Source of the DNA: Paenibacillus sp. FSL H8-0048
GTDB lineage: Bacteria > Bacillota > Bacilli > Paenibacillales > Paenibacillaceae
Direction of reading: 5' to 3'
Assembly (NCBI RefSeq): GCF_038002825.1
Contig: NZ_JBBODF010000001.1
Span: 496,001-560,000 of the forward strand
DNA: 64,000 nt
The notes beneath the pieces are model-generated. The model did not search any database. It was not told the DNA's origin and was given only the letters and a program-made list of their open reading frames with translations. Below, piece by piece: positions 51,107-59,883 of the stretch. How positions within the stretch are numbered: position 1 is the stretch's first letter; the number at the start of each line of letters is the position of its first letter. Position numbers and translations under genes: made by a program.

Positions 51107-53653
51107 ATGTCAGATTTTAATATAGAACATGAGAATCAACCGCTGAACCGGACCCTGCTGAACGAAGCAGGACTGGACCCCAAGGAACCCGTGGATCTTA
51201 ATAACTGCGAGAAGGAGCCCATCCATATTCCCGGGCTTATTCAACCGCATGGCGTATTGCTGGCTGTAACTCAGGACACAGCCCATAGAATTGTCCAGGC
51301 CAGTCTGAACACGGATAAGTTACTGGGAACAACTGCCGAAGCCCTGTTAGGTACGCCAATGGCTGACCTGGTAGGCACGGAACAGCTGGAGATGCTGCGT
51401 ATACGCAGCGTGAATGCGAAAGAAACTGCCGATTTGCAATATATTGTAATACAGATTGAAGTCGCGGGTGAGCCGCAGGACTTCTTCTGCATCATTCACG
51501 AAAGTGAAGGGTTAATGATCGTTGAACTGGAGCCTGCCTCTATCGATCAGAGCGACAGCACCAACGACTTCGACTGGATTCGCACGTTCTTCGGACGTCT
51601 GAAGCACAAAGAGAACCGGCTGGAAGCCAGCCAGGCCGCCGCAGAGCAGGTCAAGGAGATGCTGGGCTATGACCGGGTCATGATCTATGAGTTCGATGAA
51701 CAGTGGAATGGCAAGGTGATAGCTGAAGCCCGGGAGGCGGGGCTGGAGCCGTTCCTTGGCCATCATTATCCCGCCTCCGACATTCCGAAGCAGGCGCGTG
51801 AGCTGTATCTGCGCAACTGGCTGCGGACGATCGTCGATGTGAACTATCTTCCGGTACCGATCACCCCGGTGCTGCAGCCGCTTACCGGTAAGCCCCTGAA
51901 CCTCAGCTTGTCCATCCTCCGCAGCGTGTCTCCTCTTCATATCGAGTACTTGCAGAATATGGGAGTGGGGGCGACTACGACCATCTCCCTGATTAACAAC
52001 AACAAGCTCTGGGGACTGATCACCTGTCACCACTATTCCCCCAAGTATGTCCCGCACCGTATCCGTAATTTGTCTAATTTCCTGGGTGCCTTCTTCTCCA
52101 GTGAACTGTACCAGCGTCAGCAGCTCGACAATTATCAGACGGAGCTTGAGCTGCGGACCAAGGCGATGAGAATTGTCGATATTTTCACAGGTAACGTCAG
52201 CTCTTCCCGGGTGATTGAGCAGCTCGGCGATGAAGAGCAGGCACTGCTTGGTATGATGGAGGCTTCAGGCGCAGCTGTGTGTTATCAGGACAAGCTGATG
52301 CTGTTCGGAGTAACGCCTTCTCAGGAGCAGGTACGGGAGCTTGCCGGCTGGCTGGCCGGGAAATCCAAGGATTACACCTACTGCACCTCCAGACTCAGTC
52401 TGGAATATGAATCGGCCAAAGCTTACAAGAACAAGGCCTCCGGTGCCATCTATCTCGCCTTGACTCCAGGACACCAGAATTACATGATCTGGTTCAGGCC
52501 TGAGGTGGTGGAGATTGTGGATTGGGCCGGAGATCCGGCGAAGGCTGTTATTCAGGAGAATGACGGATTGCGCTTGTCTCCCCGCAAGTCCTTTGAGAAA
52601 TGGCGGCAGGTAGTTCAATCCACCTCACTCCCGTGGAGAGAGCAGCATCTTAACATTCTGCCTCAGCTCAAATCTATTCTGCGCGGGCAGACGGAGAACC
52701 AGCTGCGTCAGGCGGAAGAACAGGCCTTGCAGAATGCCCGCAGTCTGCGCCACAACGAACAGCGGTATTTGCAGCTGATGGATCTGTCCCCGGTAGCCTT
52801 CTTCATGATTACCGACGATGTGATTGCCTACAGCAATAACCGCGCTGTGGAGCTGATGGGTGAAGAGAAGGGCAAATCGTTGATTGGGCAGCCGTTCCTG
52901 AACAATGTGCAGGAGTCTTACCGGCCAGCCCTTAAGAAGCACTTCTCAGATCTGAGCCAGAATGTGACCCAGTTCGTATCCGATCAGGGCCAGTTCCTGA
53001 GCGGAGACGGGCAACCGCTGGAGGTAAGCCTCAGTCTGGCTTCAGTTATTCATGGCGGCAGACCGTCCATTATGGCGGTGCTTAACACCGCAACCGGTAC
53101 AGAGGCGAAGAGCGAAGCCTATGCTGATGCAGCTAATCAAATGCAAAGCTATCTGACCACCGATTCCCTAACCGATCTGCCGAACCGTCAGGCGCTTGAG
53201 CATGAGCTGGATCAGCGCTGGGAGGATACGCTGAATACCCGGGAACCTTTGCTGCTGCTATCGATTGATATCGATGATTTCCATTCCTATAATGCAGTAC
53301 ACGGCTTGAAGGGCGGCGATCTCTGCATTCAGTCGGTAGCGGATGTGCTGAATATTATCAGCATTACGCACGGCACCTTCGTGGCCCGGTTCAGCGGGGC
53401 GAACTTCATCCTTACGATGGCGGGTGTGTCCGCTTCCCAGGCAGAGCAATTGGCCGAATCCGTCCGTCAAGGCGTCTCTGATCTGCAGATCCCCCGTGAC
53501 CGGTTTGAAGAGGAAGGTGTGGTCACTGTAAGCATAGGCGGCCTGTTGAAGGTACCGGTTCCCTCTGACCGTCCGTCTGACTTCATTGCCAAGGCGGAGA
53601 AGGCTCTCTATGAGGCGAAGTCTGCCGGGAAGAACCAGGTCGTATTTTATTAA
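51107..53653 (+). CDS. Bacteriophytochrome with PAS and degenerate GGDEF domain
   Basis: An 848-residue red/far-red photoreceptor. The N-terminal PAS has the biliverdin cysteine C34 (NNCEKEPIHIPGLIQPHG). The GAF domain has PASDIPKQAR (about 222-231) and SILRSVSPLHIEYLQNMGV. A PHY domain runs to about 520, a PAS to about 660, and a GGDEF-type domain follows. Its active-site motif is SGANF (763-767) instead of GGDEF, so it should not make cyclic-di-GMP; a binding or dimer role is likelier. No EAL domain or heme oxygenase gene is present nearby, so biliverdin must come from elsewhere. ATG 51107 follows GGAGG. A terminator follows at 53678-53714. Confidence 0.9.
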   Translation: MSDFNIEHENQPLNRTLLNEAGLDPKEPVDLNNCEKEPIHIPGLIQPHGVLLAVTQDTAHRIVQASLNTDKLLGTTAEALLGTPMADLVGTEQLEMLRIRSVNAKETADLQYIVIQIEVAGEPQDFFCIIHESEGLMIVELEPASIDQSDSTNDFDWIRTFFGRLKHKENRLEASQAAAEQVKEMLGYDRVMIYEFDEQWNGKVIAEAREAGLEPFLGHHYPASDIPKQARELYLRNWLRTIVDVNYLPVPITPVLQPLTGKPLNLSLSILRSVSPLHIEYLQNMGVGATTTISLINNNKLWGLITCHHYSPKYVPHRIRNLSNFLGAFFSSELYQRQQLDNYQTELELRTKAMRIVDIFTGNVSSSRVIEQLGDEEQALLGMMEASGAAVCYQDKLMLFGVTPSQEQVRELAGWLAGKSKDYTYCTSRLSLEYESAKAYKNKASGAIYLALTPGHQNYMIWFRPEVVEIVDWAGDPAKAVIQENDGLRLSPRKSFEKWRQVVQSTSLPWREQHLNILPQLKSILRGQTENQLRQAEEQALQNARSLRHNEQRYLQLMDLSPVAFFMITDDVIAYSNNRAVELMGEEKGKSLIGQPFLNNVQESYRPALKKHFSDLSQNVTQFVSDQGQFLSGDGQPLEVSLSLASVIHGGRPSIMAVLNTATGTEAKSEAYADAANQMQSYLTTDSLTDLPNRQALEHELDQRWEDTLNTREPLLLLSIDIDDFHSYNAVHGLKGGDLCIQSVADVLNIISITHGTFVARFSGANFILTMAGVSASQAEQLAESVRQGVSDLQIPRDRFEEEGVVTVSIGGLLKVPVPSDRPSDFIAKAEKALYEAKSAGKNQVVFY

Positions 53654-53677
53654 GTACTGTCGTGCATTCAGAGCAGA

Positions 53678-53714
53678 AGCCGGATGAGTCCATATTGGAC
53701 TTGTCCGGCTTTTT
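53678..53714 (+). terminator. Terminator after the phytochrome
   Basis: AGCCGGA/TCCGGCT with inner AGTCC/GGACT, then T5. Confidence 0.88.
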
Positions 53715-53808
53715 GCTGTTCTATTCGTCCAATCCTCCGCAGGTAATCCGCATACATTACAGAGTAACATCCACATGATCCGCACCATCCAGAGCGAGGT
53801 GAACTACT

Positions 53809-54489
53809 GTGTCTGTAGAGAAGCACATGCTGGCGGCAGGAACGCCTTATGCCACACCTTATTATGTCATTAGCAGCGGTGTCCCCGGACCTGTATTCAT
53901 GATCATTTCCGGTGTTCACGGCAATGAGCCGGCGAGCAGCCGCGCAGCACAGGGCATTGCGAGCAGGTTCAACCGGGGTGATCTGATGCTGCGCTCAGGG
54001 AAGCTGATTATCGTCCCGCTGGTGAACCAAATCGCACGGCGCAAGGGGATTCGCGGGAAGCCCGACCTGAACCGTACCTTCCCGCGCCAACAAGGCGCCC
54101 CTGCCCGTCATCCGTTGTCGGCAGCCGTATGGCAGCTTGCCTTGCGCTACCGCCCCTCATGGGTGCTGGATCTGCATGAGGCGAACGGGCTGTCCGAGCT
54201 GAATCCGAAGCGGGTCGGCCAGACTCTGATCATCAGCCCGGTCAGCCGGGCGCATGGACTGGCGAAGCAAATTGTGATGCGGATGAATCAGACCATCACG
54301 AATAGAGCTTACCGCTTCAACATACGGCATAGGGAGCGTGCTGGAACCTCCCGGATGGCCTTCCAGCGCCTGCTCGGTGCCCGGGCGGTGACCGTAGAGA
54401 CCTGCTGGAGCCTGGATTATGCCTTAAGGGTAAGACTACAGAGCGAGATCGTCTACCACTTTCTGCGGTCTCAGGGAATGATCGGCTAA
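53809..54489 (+). CDS. Succinylglutamate desuccinylase/aspartoacylase-like zinc hydrolase
   Basis: A 226-residue M14-type metallo-hydrolase. Zinc ligands H37 and E40 (SGVHGNE) and H123 (LDLHEAN) are present, with the catalytic glutamate E197 (VTVETC). DLNRTFP supplies the usual substrate-side arginine. It is of AstE/AspA type in motif order, but the substrate (an acylated amino acid or peptide-like molecule) is unknown. GTG 53809 has CGAGGTGA upstream. It stands alone after the phytochrome terminator. Confidence 0.85.
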   Translation: MSVEKHMLAAGTPYATPYYVISSGVPGPVFMIISGVHGNEPASSRAAQGIASRFNRGDLMLRSGKLIIVPLVNQIARRKGIRGKPDLNRTFPRQQGAPARHPLSAAVWQLALRYRPSWVLDLHEANGLSELNPKRVGQTLIISPVSRAHGLAKQIVMRMNQTITNRAYRFNIRHRERAGTSRMAFQRLLGARAVTVETCWSLDYALRVRLQSEIVYHFLRSQGMIG

Positions 54490-54511
54490 TTAAGGGTATC
54501 ACACTAAGGGA

Positions 54512-54554
54512 TTGACACAACTGAATATAGTGTATATATTACATATATACACTA
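54512..54554 (+). promoter_or_regulatory. Promoter and perfect operator of the GntR-ABC operon
   Basis: TTGACA (54512-54517), 17 bases, TATATT (54535-54540). A 27-bp dyad, TAGTGTATATAT-TAC-ATATATACACTA (54528-54554), is perfect in its 12-bp arms and covers the -10 and start site. Autorepression by the GntR protein is expected. Confidence 0.85.
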
Positions 54555-54589
54555 GTTACAAAAAACACAAAGGAAGCTGATGCTGCTGC

Positions 54590-54970
54590 ATGAATATCGT
54601 GATATCAAGTACATCTGGCGAACCGATCTACGCCCAGATTGTGGGACAGGTCCGCCAGATGATTCTCCAAGGCGAGCTGGTCTCGGGGACGCCGCTGCCA
54701 TCGATCCGCTTACTGGCGAAGGAGCTGCAGATTAGCGTCATTACCACGAAGCGGGCTTATGAGGAGCTGGAGCGGGAAGGACTGATCAACTCGATTGTCG
54801 GCAAGGGATCTTTTGTCTCCGGGGCCGATCAGGAATATATCCGGGAACAGCGGCTGCGGATGGTGGAGGGCAAGCTGAAGGAGATTATTGACGAGAGCAG
54901 GCAGCTGGGCATGGAATACGCTGAACTCGCGGAGATGCTGAAGCTGCTCTATGAGGAGGAACAGGAATGA
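54590..54970 (+). CDS. GntR family regulator, YtrA subgroup
   Basis: A 126-residue regulator with the GntR winged helix (about 10-75: PIYAQIVGQVRQMILQGEL, LPSIRLLAKELQISVITTKRAYEELEREGLI) and only a short helical tail. That small size and linkage to an ABC transporter define the YtrA group, which often responds to cell-wall antibiotics. It starts behind the perfect operator (54528-54554) and overlaps the ATPase gene by four bases. Confidence 0.9.
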   Translation: MNIVISSTSGEPIYAQIVGQVRQMILQGELVSGTPLPSIRLLAKELQISVITTKRAYEELEREGLINSIVGKGSFVSGADQEYIREQRLRMVEGKLKEIIDESRQLGMEYAELAEMLKLLYEEEQE

Positions 54971-55836
54971 GTAATGTAATTGAGCTGGACCATGTGACCA
55001 AGCGCTACGACCGTTTTGAGCTGCGGGATATTTCGCTGCCCATCAAGGAGGGCTACATTACCGGGCTGATCGGCCCGAATGGTGCAGGTAAGACCTCCAT
55101 GATCAAGTTGATGATGGGGTTAATTTTCCCGGACCAAGGCAACATTCTGATGTTCGGCCAGAACAACCAGCAGGACCTGGCGGCTTTTAAAGCGCGTATC
55201 GGTTACGTCTCGGATGAGAATATCTATTATGAGCACTTGACCGTTAAGCAGATGAAGAGTATTATCGCCCCGTTCTATCCCGGGTGGAATAATGATACAT
55301 ATGTGAAGTTTCAGGAGCTGTTCAAGCTTCCGCCGGGTAAGAAGATCAAGGATCTGTCCAAGGGGATGAAGATCAAATTCTCCCTCGCTATCGCCCTGTC
55401 CCATGGTGCCGATCTGCTGATTATGGATGAGCCTACTTCGGGGCTTGATCCGATTTTTCGCCGGGAGATGCTGGAGCTGCTCAGTGAGCATATCCAGGAT
55501 GAGAAGAAGTCGATTCTGTTCTCTACCCACAACACCACAGATCTGGACCGGATTGCCGACTATATTGTATTTATTAATGAGGGACGGATTGTATTCAATG
55601 AGATGAAGGAGAGTCTGAGCGAACGCTATCTGCTGGTCAAAGGCGGGAAAGAGCTGCTGGACCGGGATGTCCGGCGGTGGTTCGTGGGGCTGCGGGAGAA
55701 CGGGCTGGGCTTCGAAGGGCTGATCAGCAACCGTGCGGAAGGGGAACGTTACTTCAGGGACACCGCAATCTGCGAGACACCTACACTGGAAGAGATTATG
55801 TACTATACGGTAAAAGGAAGTGAAGCACATGTATAA
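54967..55836 (+). CDS. ABC transporter ATP-binding protein (exporter type)
   Basis: A 289-residue ATPase. Walker A GPNGAGKT (36-43), Walker B LLIMDEP followed by TSGLDP, and the switch histidine FSTHNTTD are clear. The signature reads LSKGMK rather than LSGGQ, as in the YtrB/BcrA branch. A C-terminal extension of about 60 residues follows. It is translationally coupled to the GntR gene and overlaps the permease. Antibiotic or peptide export/immunity is plausible. Confidence 0.9.
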   Translation: MSNVIELDHVTKRYDRFELRDISLPIKEGYITGLIGPNGAGKTSMIKLMMGLIFPDQGNILMFGQNNQQDLAAFKARIGYVSDENIYYEHLTVKQMKSIIAPFYPGWNNDTYVKFQELFKLPPGKKIKDLSKGMKIKFSLAIALSHGADLLIMDEPTSGLDPIFRREMLELLSEHIQDEKKSILFSTHNTTDLDRIADYIVFINEGRIVFNEMKESLSERYLLVKGGKELLDRDVRRWFVGLRENGLGFEGLISNRAEGERYFRDTAICETPTLEEIMYYTVKGSEAHV

Positions 55837-56467
55837 CTCCATCGCTCTGATCCGTAAAGACTTCATGCTTACCCGGAAGTTTATCCTCCTGCTGATTCCC
55901 TATTATCTGATTATGGGTTATATGAACGCTGAAGCCTATACGGTGTTCTCGCTGTTTCCGGCTATGCTGCTGCTCATTAACTCCTGTACCATCGATATGC
56001 AGCATAACAATCAGAAGTTTCTGGTTACGCTCCCGGTCCCGAGACAGCGGCTGATTCAGGCTAAATATATGACGCTGATTCCATTCTCCTTGTTCAGCCT
56101 GACCTGTACGATTCTGCTGTATCTGGGTGCTTTTACGATGGGCAAGCTGGATGAACCGCTGCGCTGGAGAGAGCTGGGAATAGCTACTGCCGCGTTCCCT
56201 TTATTGGCCTCAATTTATCTGCCGCTGTATTACTGGCTGGGACAAAAAGGGATGCAGATCGTCAACTTCATCTTTATTATGGTGATCATGCTGAATTTCA
56301 CGGCAATTACCAGCTTGTCTAAACGGTTTCCGGCACTTGCCGAATGGATTAGCACTGGCAGATTGGAGAATGTCTTGCTTGTTGCCATCAGTGTCCTGGC
56401 CTATCTCGTGATTATCTATGCTTCTTATTTAGTCTCTCTGCGGATTTATATGCACAAGGATATCTAG
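55829..56467 (+). CDS. ABC-2 type membrane protein
   Basis: A 212-residue membrane subunit with six hydrophobic helices, of the ABC2_membrane_5 type: short N-terminus MYNSIALIRKDFMLTRKFILLL, then IDMQHNNQKFLVTLPVPRQRLIQAKY, a stretch shared by many small Firmicutes permeases. It pairs with the upstream ATPase. ATG 55829 has AAAGGAAG nine bases earlier; the GTG at 55820 is less likely. The stop is followed by a shared terminator at 56499-56543. Confidence 0.87.
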   Translation: MYNSIALIRKDFMLTRKFILLLIPYYLIMGYMNAEAYTVFSLFPAMLLLINSCTIDMQHNNQKFLVTLPVPRQRLIQAKYMTLIPFSLFSLTCTILLYLGAFTMGKLDEPLRWRELGIATAAFPLLASIYLPLYYWLGQKGMQIVNFIFIMVIMLNFTAITSLSKRFPALAEWISTGRLENVLLVAISVLAYLVIIYASYLVSLRIYMHKDI

Positions 56468-56498
56468 CTTCATTGACGGTATAAGCCACATGACAAGA

Positions 56499-56543
56499 AT
56501 GACCTCAGCTTCCACACTCCCATGGCAGTCTGAGGTCATTTTT
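56499..56543. terminator. Bidirectional terminator between converging genes
   Basis: AATGACCTCAG/CTGAGGTCATT, an 11-bp perfect stem, with T-runs available on both strands. Confidence 0.85.
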
Positions 56544-56564
56544 GATTATTCGTACATAATACAC

Positions 56565-56927
56565 TTAGCGGAAGGTTCCGCCTCGCTCCAGGTCCTCTAC
56601 GAAATCCTTGGCTTCCTTGAGGCCCAGATTCCGTGCTTCGCGCATGACCTTGATTGCCTGAATTTTCTTGCCTTCGGCCATTAACAGGCGGATTCTACGC
56701 TCCAGGTCCGGTGCCAGCTCCGGGTTCTGCACGAACAGGGGAGCCGGGATATCGGCAGTTCTGCCGCTCGCTGGGGATGAGTACGTTCCGCTGTAAGCAT
56801 CTCTTTGCGCTAACCGGGACTCCAGCTCGTTCACACGCCTTTTCAAACTGAACACACTGAGCATAAGCAATAGCGCCAGCACCAGAGCCAGAATGGCGAT
56901 GAGATCAATCGTATCCATATGTTCCAT
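56565..56927 (-). CDS. Membrane-anchored protein with an L7/L12 C-terminal-like domain
   Basis: A 120-residue protein. Residues 8-28 are a membrane helix (AILALVLALLLMLSVFSL), followed by a short coiled segment and a Ser/Pro-rich linker. The last 35 residues (KKIQAIKVMREARNLGLKEA, KDFVEDL) strongly resemble the C-terminal domain of ribosomal protein L7/L12, which recruits translation factors. It is not a ribosomal protein in layout. ATG 56927 follows AAGGAG. The function is unknown; the combination of membrane anchor and L7/L12-like domain is interesting. Confidence 0.8.
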   Translation of the reverse strand: MEHMDTIDLIAILALVLALLLMLSVFSLKRRVNELESRLAQRDAYSGTYSSPASGRTADIPAPLFVQNPELAPDLERRIRLLMAEGKKIQAIKVMREARNLGLKEAKDFVEDLERGGTFR

Positions 56928-57100
56928 AGGCTTTGCTCCTTCCCTAATAATTTACTACCCGTAAGAAGGAAGAATGAACACTTCAGACCTGATTGTTGAT
57001 TGTATCCGCTTGGGCGGGAGCCTAGAATGAGTTACAGGAACGGTACACCTATTGCTTCAACGGTACGCGGATTCCCAAACCATCTATAGGAGTGATCGCA

Positions 57101-58054
57101 ATGAACGAAGCTACACATATGAAGGCGATTCGGATACATCAGTTTGGAGGGATAGAAGAGCTAAGGTATGAGGATGCGCCGATTCCTTCTCCCGCAGCGG
57201 ACGAGATTCTGATTAAGGTGGCAGGAACTGCGTTCAATGCAGCAGATGTCAAAATCCGCAAGGGCTATCTGCAAGCCGTTTTCCCGCATGAATTCCCATA
57301 CATTCCTAACATTGAGGTGTCGGGTACAGTGGAGGCAGCGGGAGCAGAGGTGACAGACTTTCAGCCGGGGGACAGAGTCTATGCTGCGCTTGATATGTCC
57401 CGGGACGGCGCTGCCGCAGAGTATGTAGTCACCAAAACACAGTATGCTGCGCTGGCGCCCGCTTCTCTGGAGTTGTCCGATGCAGCTGTGCTGCCGATAG
57501 GAGTCTTAACCGCATGGCAGGGGTTATTCGATCATGGTAACCTGCCGCAGGGCGGGCGTGTGCTGATTGCCGGAGCCGCCGGCGGGGTAGGCAGCTATGC
57601 TGTGCAATTCGCCAAGCAGCATAGGGCGTATGTCATAGGGACTTCCTCTGCGGCCAGTATGCCAAAGCTTCGGGAGCTGGGGATTGACGAGATGATTGAT
57701 TACACCAAGGAGAGCGTCACGGATAAGCTGAAGGACAAGGTGGATCTGATCCTCAATCTGTCCCCTGAGAGTACAGAGGTACTTAATAGCTGGCTGCCGC
57801 TGCTAAAAGAGGGAGGAGCGCTGATCTCGGCGGTGAATCCTGCGGACGAAGCGCTGGCAGCACAGCTTGGCGTTAAGGCACATCAGCTGTTCGCACGAGA
57901 GGATCGTACGCTGCTGACACAGGTTGCAGAGCTGGTGGATGCGGGCAAGCTGAAGCTCTGGATTACGGAGCGTCTGCCGCTAGCTGAGCTGGCTGCCTCC
58001 CATGCCATGAGCGAGGCCGGTAAGATCCGTGGTAAGGTATTGATTACAATTTAA
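57101..58054 (+). CDS. NADP-dependent quinone oxidoreductase-like protein (MDR)
   Basis: A 317-residue medium-chain reductase without zinc ligands. MKAIRIHQFGGIEELRYED at the N-terminus, GTAFNAADVKIRKGY and IPNIEVSGTVEAAG are family features, and the nucleotide loop is IAGAAGGVGSYAVQFAK. Quinone or enone reduction with NADPH is likely. ATG 57101 follows TAGGAGTGA. Its last four bases overlap the converging TetR gene, which may regulate it. Confidence 0.87.
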   Translation: MNEATHMKAIRIHQFGGIEELRYEDAPIPSPAADEILIKVAGTAFNAADVKIRKGYLQAVFPHEFPYIPNIEVSGTVEAAGAEVTDFQPGDRVYAALDMSRDGAAAEYVVTKTQYAALAPASLELSDAAVLPIGVLTAWQGLFDHGNLPQGGRVLIAGAAGGVGSYAVQFAKQHRAYVIGTSSAASMPKLRELGIDEMIDYTKESVTDKLKDKVDLILNLSPESTEVLNSWLPLLKEGGALISAVNPADEALAAQLGVKAHQLFAREDRTLLTQVAELVDAGKLKLWITERLPLAELAASHAMSEAGKIRGKVLITI

Positions 58055-58653
58055 GGCTTCGCGATTAGAGTCGTCTGCATGAATAAGATCTCATTATAGA
58101 TCACCGCCAGCTCCTCCGGAGTATAAGGCATCCCGCTGTGCAGCCATTCTTCCGTAATTCCGAGAAAAATAGACGCGGAATGCGCAGCGAGATACTCCGG
58201 AGGAACCGCCGGGTGGCCTTCAAATACGCCATTCATCTCCAGCTTCCGGTAGAAGCTGCGCTTGATAACCTCCTTGAATTGCCCCGGAAATGCCGCATCC
58301 CCTTTAGCCCCGAGAAATAAGCGGATTCGCCCGCCGTGCTGCTGCAGATACTCAAGGATATGCACCAGGGGCGGATAGGGCAAGCCCTTCAGATAATGCC
58401 CGGACATCTCTTCACGTACGATTTTGACAACCATCACCTGCTCCAGACCTGTCAGTATTTCACGCTGCAGCTGCTCCAGCAGATCGTATTTATCCGTAAA
58501 ATGCAGATAGAACGTTCCCCTGTTAATATGTGTCCTAAGCGCCAGCTGGCGGACGCTCACCTTGTGAAATCCATCCTGCTCCATAAGCTGGAGGAAGTTA
58601 TCCTCGATTAAAGCCCGGGTTCCCGCTGACATCATCTCATGTATTTCACCCAT
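58051..58653 (-). CDS. TetR/AcrR family transcriptional regulator
   Basis: A 200-residue repressor. The helix-turn-helix lies at about residues 30-52 (VSVRQLALRTHINRGTFYLHF), followed by DKYDLLEQLQREIL and a C-terminal domain of the YxaF/DhaS-like type (TetR_C_14-like). The start at 58653 is chosen because AGAGGCG lies before it; a longer frame to 58719 has no ribosome site. It is convergent with the reductase gene. Confidence 0.85.
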   Translation of the reverse strand: MGEIHEMMSAGTRALIEDNFLQLMEQDGFHKVSVRQLALRTHINRGTFYLHFTDKYDLLEQLQREILTGLEQVMVVKIVREEMSGHYLKGLPYPPLVHILEYLQQHGGRIRLFLGAKGDAAFPGQFKEVIKRSFYRKLEMNGVFEGHPAVPPEYLAAHSASIFLGITEEWLHSGMPYTPEELAVIYNEILFMQTTLIAKP

Positions 58654-58806
58654 ATTGTGTTCGCCTCTTCCGTTAACTGCTGAAACTCTATCTTTTAAAA
58701 ATAGGATATTTCCGCCCAAAATTCAAATGCTAGCTACACTATACCCATTCCGCTTACCAAAAATGAGAGTAAATGGTGTATAATTATGAAAAGGGAGGTG
58801 ATTCTG

Positions 58807-59010
58807 ATGACTGAATTCCCTACTGGCGGTGGACACCCTGGCCCTTCTATCTATTCAAATGACCCCGGCGGGCACAAAGCCAATCATGACGTCAATGAAC
58901 AGAAGCTTCATCGTGAAGGGCCTTTGGGATTCTGGCGGCAGATCTCTGATCTGTTGATTGCGGTGGGTGTTATTGCTTTGGTTATTGTTGTGATCATGTG
59001 GATTTCTTAG
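58807..59010 (+). CDS. Small single-pass membrane protein, 67 aa
   Basis: A 67-residue protein starting MTEFPTGGGHPGPSIYSNDP and ending in one membrane helix (LLIAVGVIALVIVVIMWIS). GGGAGGTGAT precedes ATG 58807, and TATAAT lies at 58779-58784. A Gly/Pro/His-rich N-terminus with a C-terminal tail anchor suggests the N-terminus is cytosolic. Its family is unrecognised. Confidence 0.72.
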   Translation: MTEFPTGGGHPGPSIYSNDPGGHKANHDVNEQKLHREGPLGFWRQISDLLIAVGVIALVIVVIMWIS

Positions 59011-59060
59011 TTAAATAAAAAGCACATAAGATTATAACTTGAAGCATGGTCGTCGCTGCG

Positions 59061-59245
59061 GTGAACATTTGGCCCTCCGGCCGCTGTTGTATTTGGATTT
59101 CCTGACTAGAACCGCTTTTCGCGGTAGAAATCCAAATACAGCTTATGCTTACGATGCGAGCTTTCCTTCGGAAAGCTTTCAGGCGGACGCTATCGCTCCT
59201 ACAGTTCCAAATTTCCCCTCCACTTCTTTTGCTTTTTTGTTAACT
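59061..59245. repeat. Core of a MITE-like element without ends (copy C)
   Basis: Shares CCGGCCGCTGTTGTATTTG with copy B. TGTATTTGGATTTC (59088-59101) pairs perfectly with GAAATCCAAATACA (59127-59140) around ACCGC/GCGGT. CAGTTCCAAATTTCCCCTCC closes the unit. The terminal ACTATATAA repeats are missing. Confidence 0.65.
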
Positions 59246-59301
59246 TCTTAATAGCATCTTAACATAACAACTCCAAATGAATTGATAGGGAGAGAAGTTA
59301 A

Positions 59302-59859
59302 ATGATATATCACCGGGCTGAGCGGGTGATTGAGACTGAACGGTTACTGCTGCGCTTATTCAAGCCAGCGGATGCAACAGATGTCAGCTATCATTGTAAC
59401 AATTACAATATATACAAGAGTACTTTGACCCTTCCGTACCCGTATCCGCTGGAGTGTGCGGTGGACTGGATCGTGAATCATGAACAGAACTTTGACCAGG
59501 ACAAGATGTATGACTTCGCAATCACAGACAAGGCAGACGGCCGGTTATATGGAGCGGTTGGGTTATCCAATCATCCGTCCCATCATAACGGTGAAATCGG
59601 GTATTGGATCGGCGAAGCCCATTGGGGGCACGGTTACGGAACCGAGGCGGCCCGGGCGGTTATTGAATTTGCTTTTACCGAGAAGAAGTATCATAAGGTC
59701 TATGCCCGGCATTTCGCCTCCAATCCGGCCTCAGGCAGAATTATGCTGAAATGCGGAATGACCTGTGAAGGTACACTGAAAGATCAAGTACATAAGATTG
59801 ATACCTACGAGGATTTGGTGTATTACGGAATCATAAATCCCGCTCACCTAAACCAATAA
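59302..59859 (+). CDS. GNAT acetyltransferase, RimJ/RimL type
   Basis: A 185-residue acetyltransferase. ERVIETERLLLRLFKPADATDV is the classic RimJ/RimL start, GEIGYWIGEAHWGHGYGTEAARAVIEFAF holds the CoA loop, and ASNPASGRIMLKCGMTCEGTLKD closes the fold. Members acetylate ribosomal proteins or small amines; the substrate is unknown. GGGAGAGAAG lies upstream of ATG 59302. Confidence 0.87.
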   Translation: MIYHRAERVIETERLLLRLFKPADATDVSYHCNNYNIYKSTLTLPYPYPLECAVDWIVNHEQNFDQDKMYDFAITDKADGRLYGAVGLSNHPSHHNGEIGYWIGEAHWGHGYGTEAARAVIEFAFTEKKYHKVYARHFASNPASGRIMLKCGMTCEGTLKDQVHKIDTYEDLVYYGIINPAHLNQ

Positions 59860-59883
59860 CCCCGAGCCGCTCTTCCTTCGCGA

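Noticed and set aside
51107..53653. Active diguanylate cyclase
   Set aside because: The active-site motif reads SGANF, lacking the essential Gly-Gly-Asp/Glu-Glu-Phe residues.
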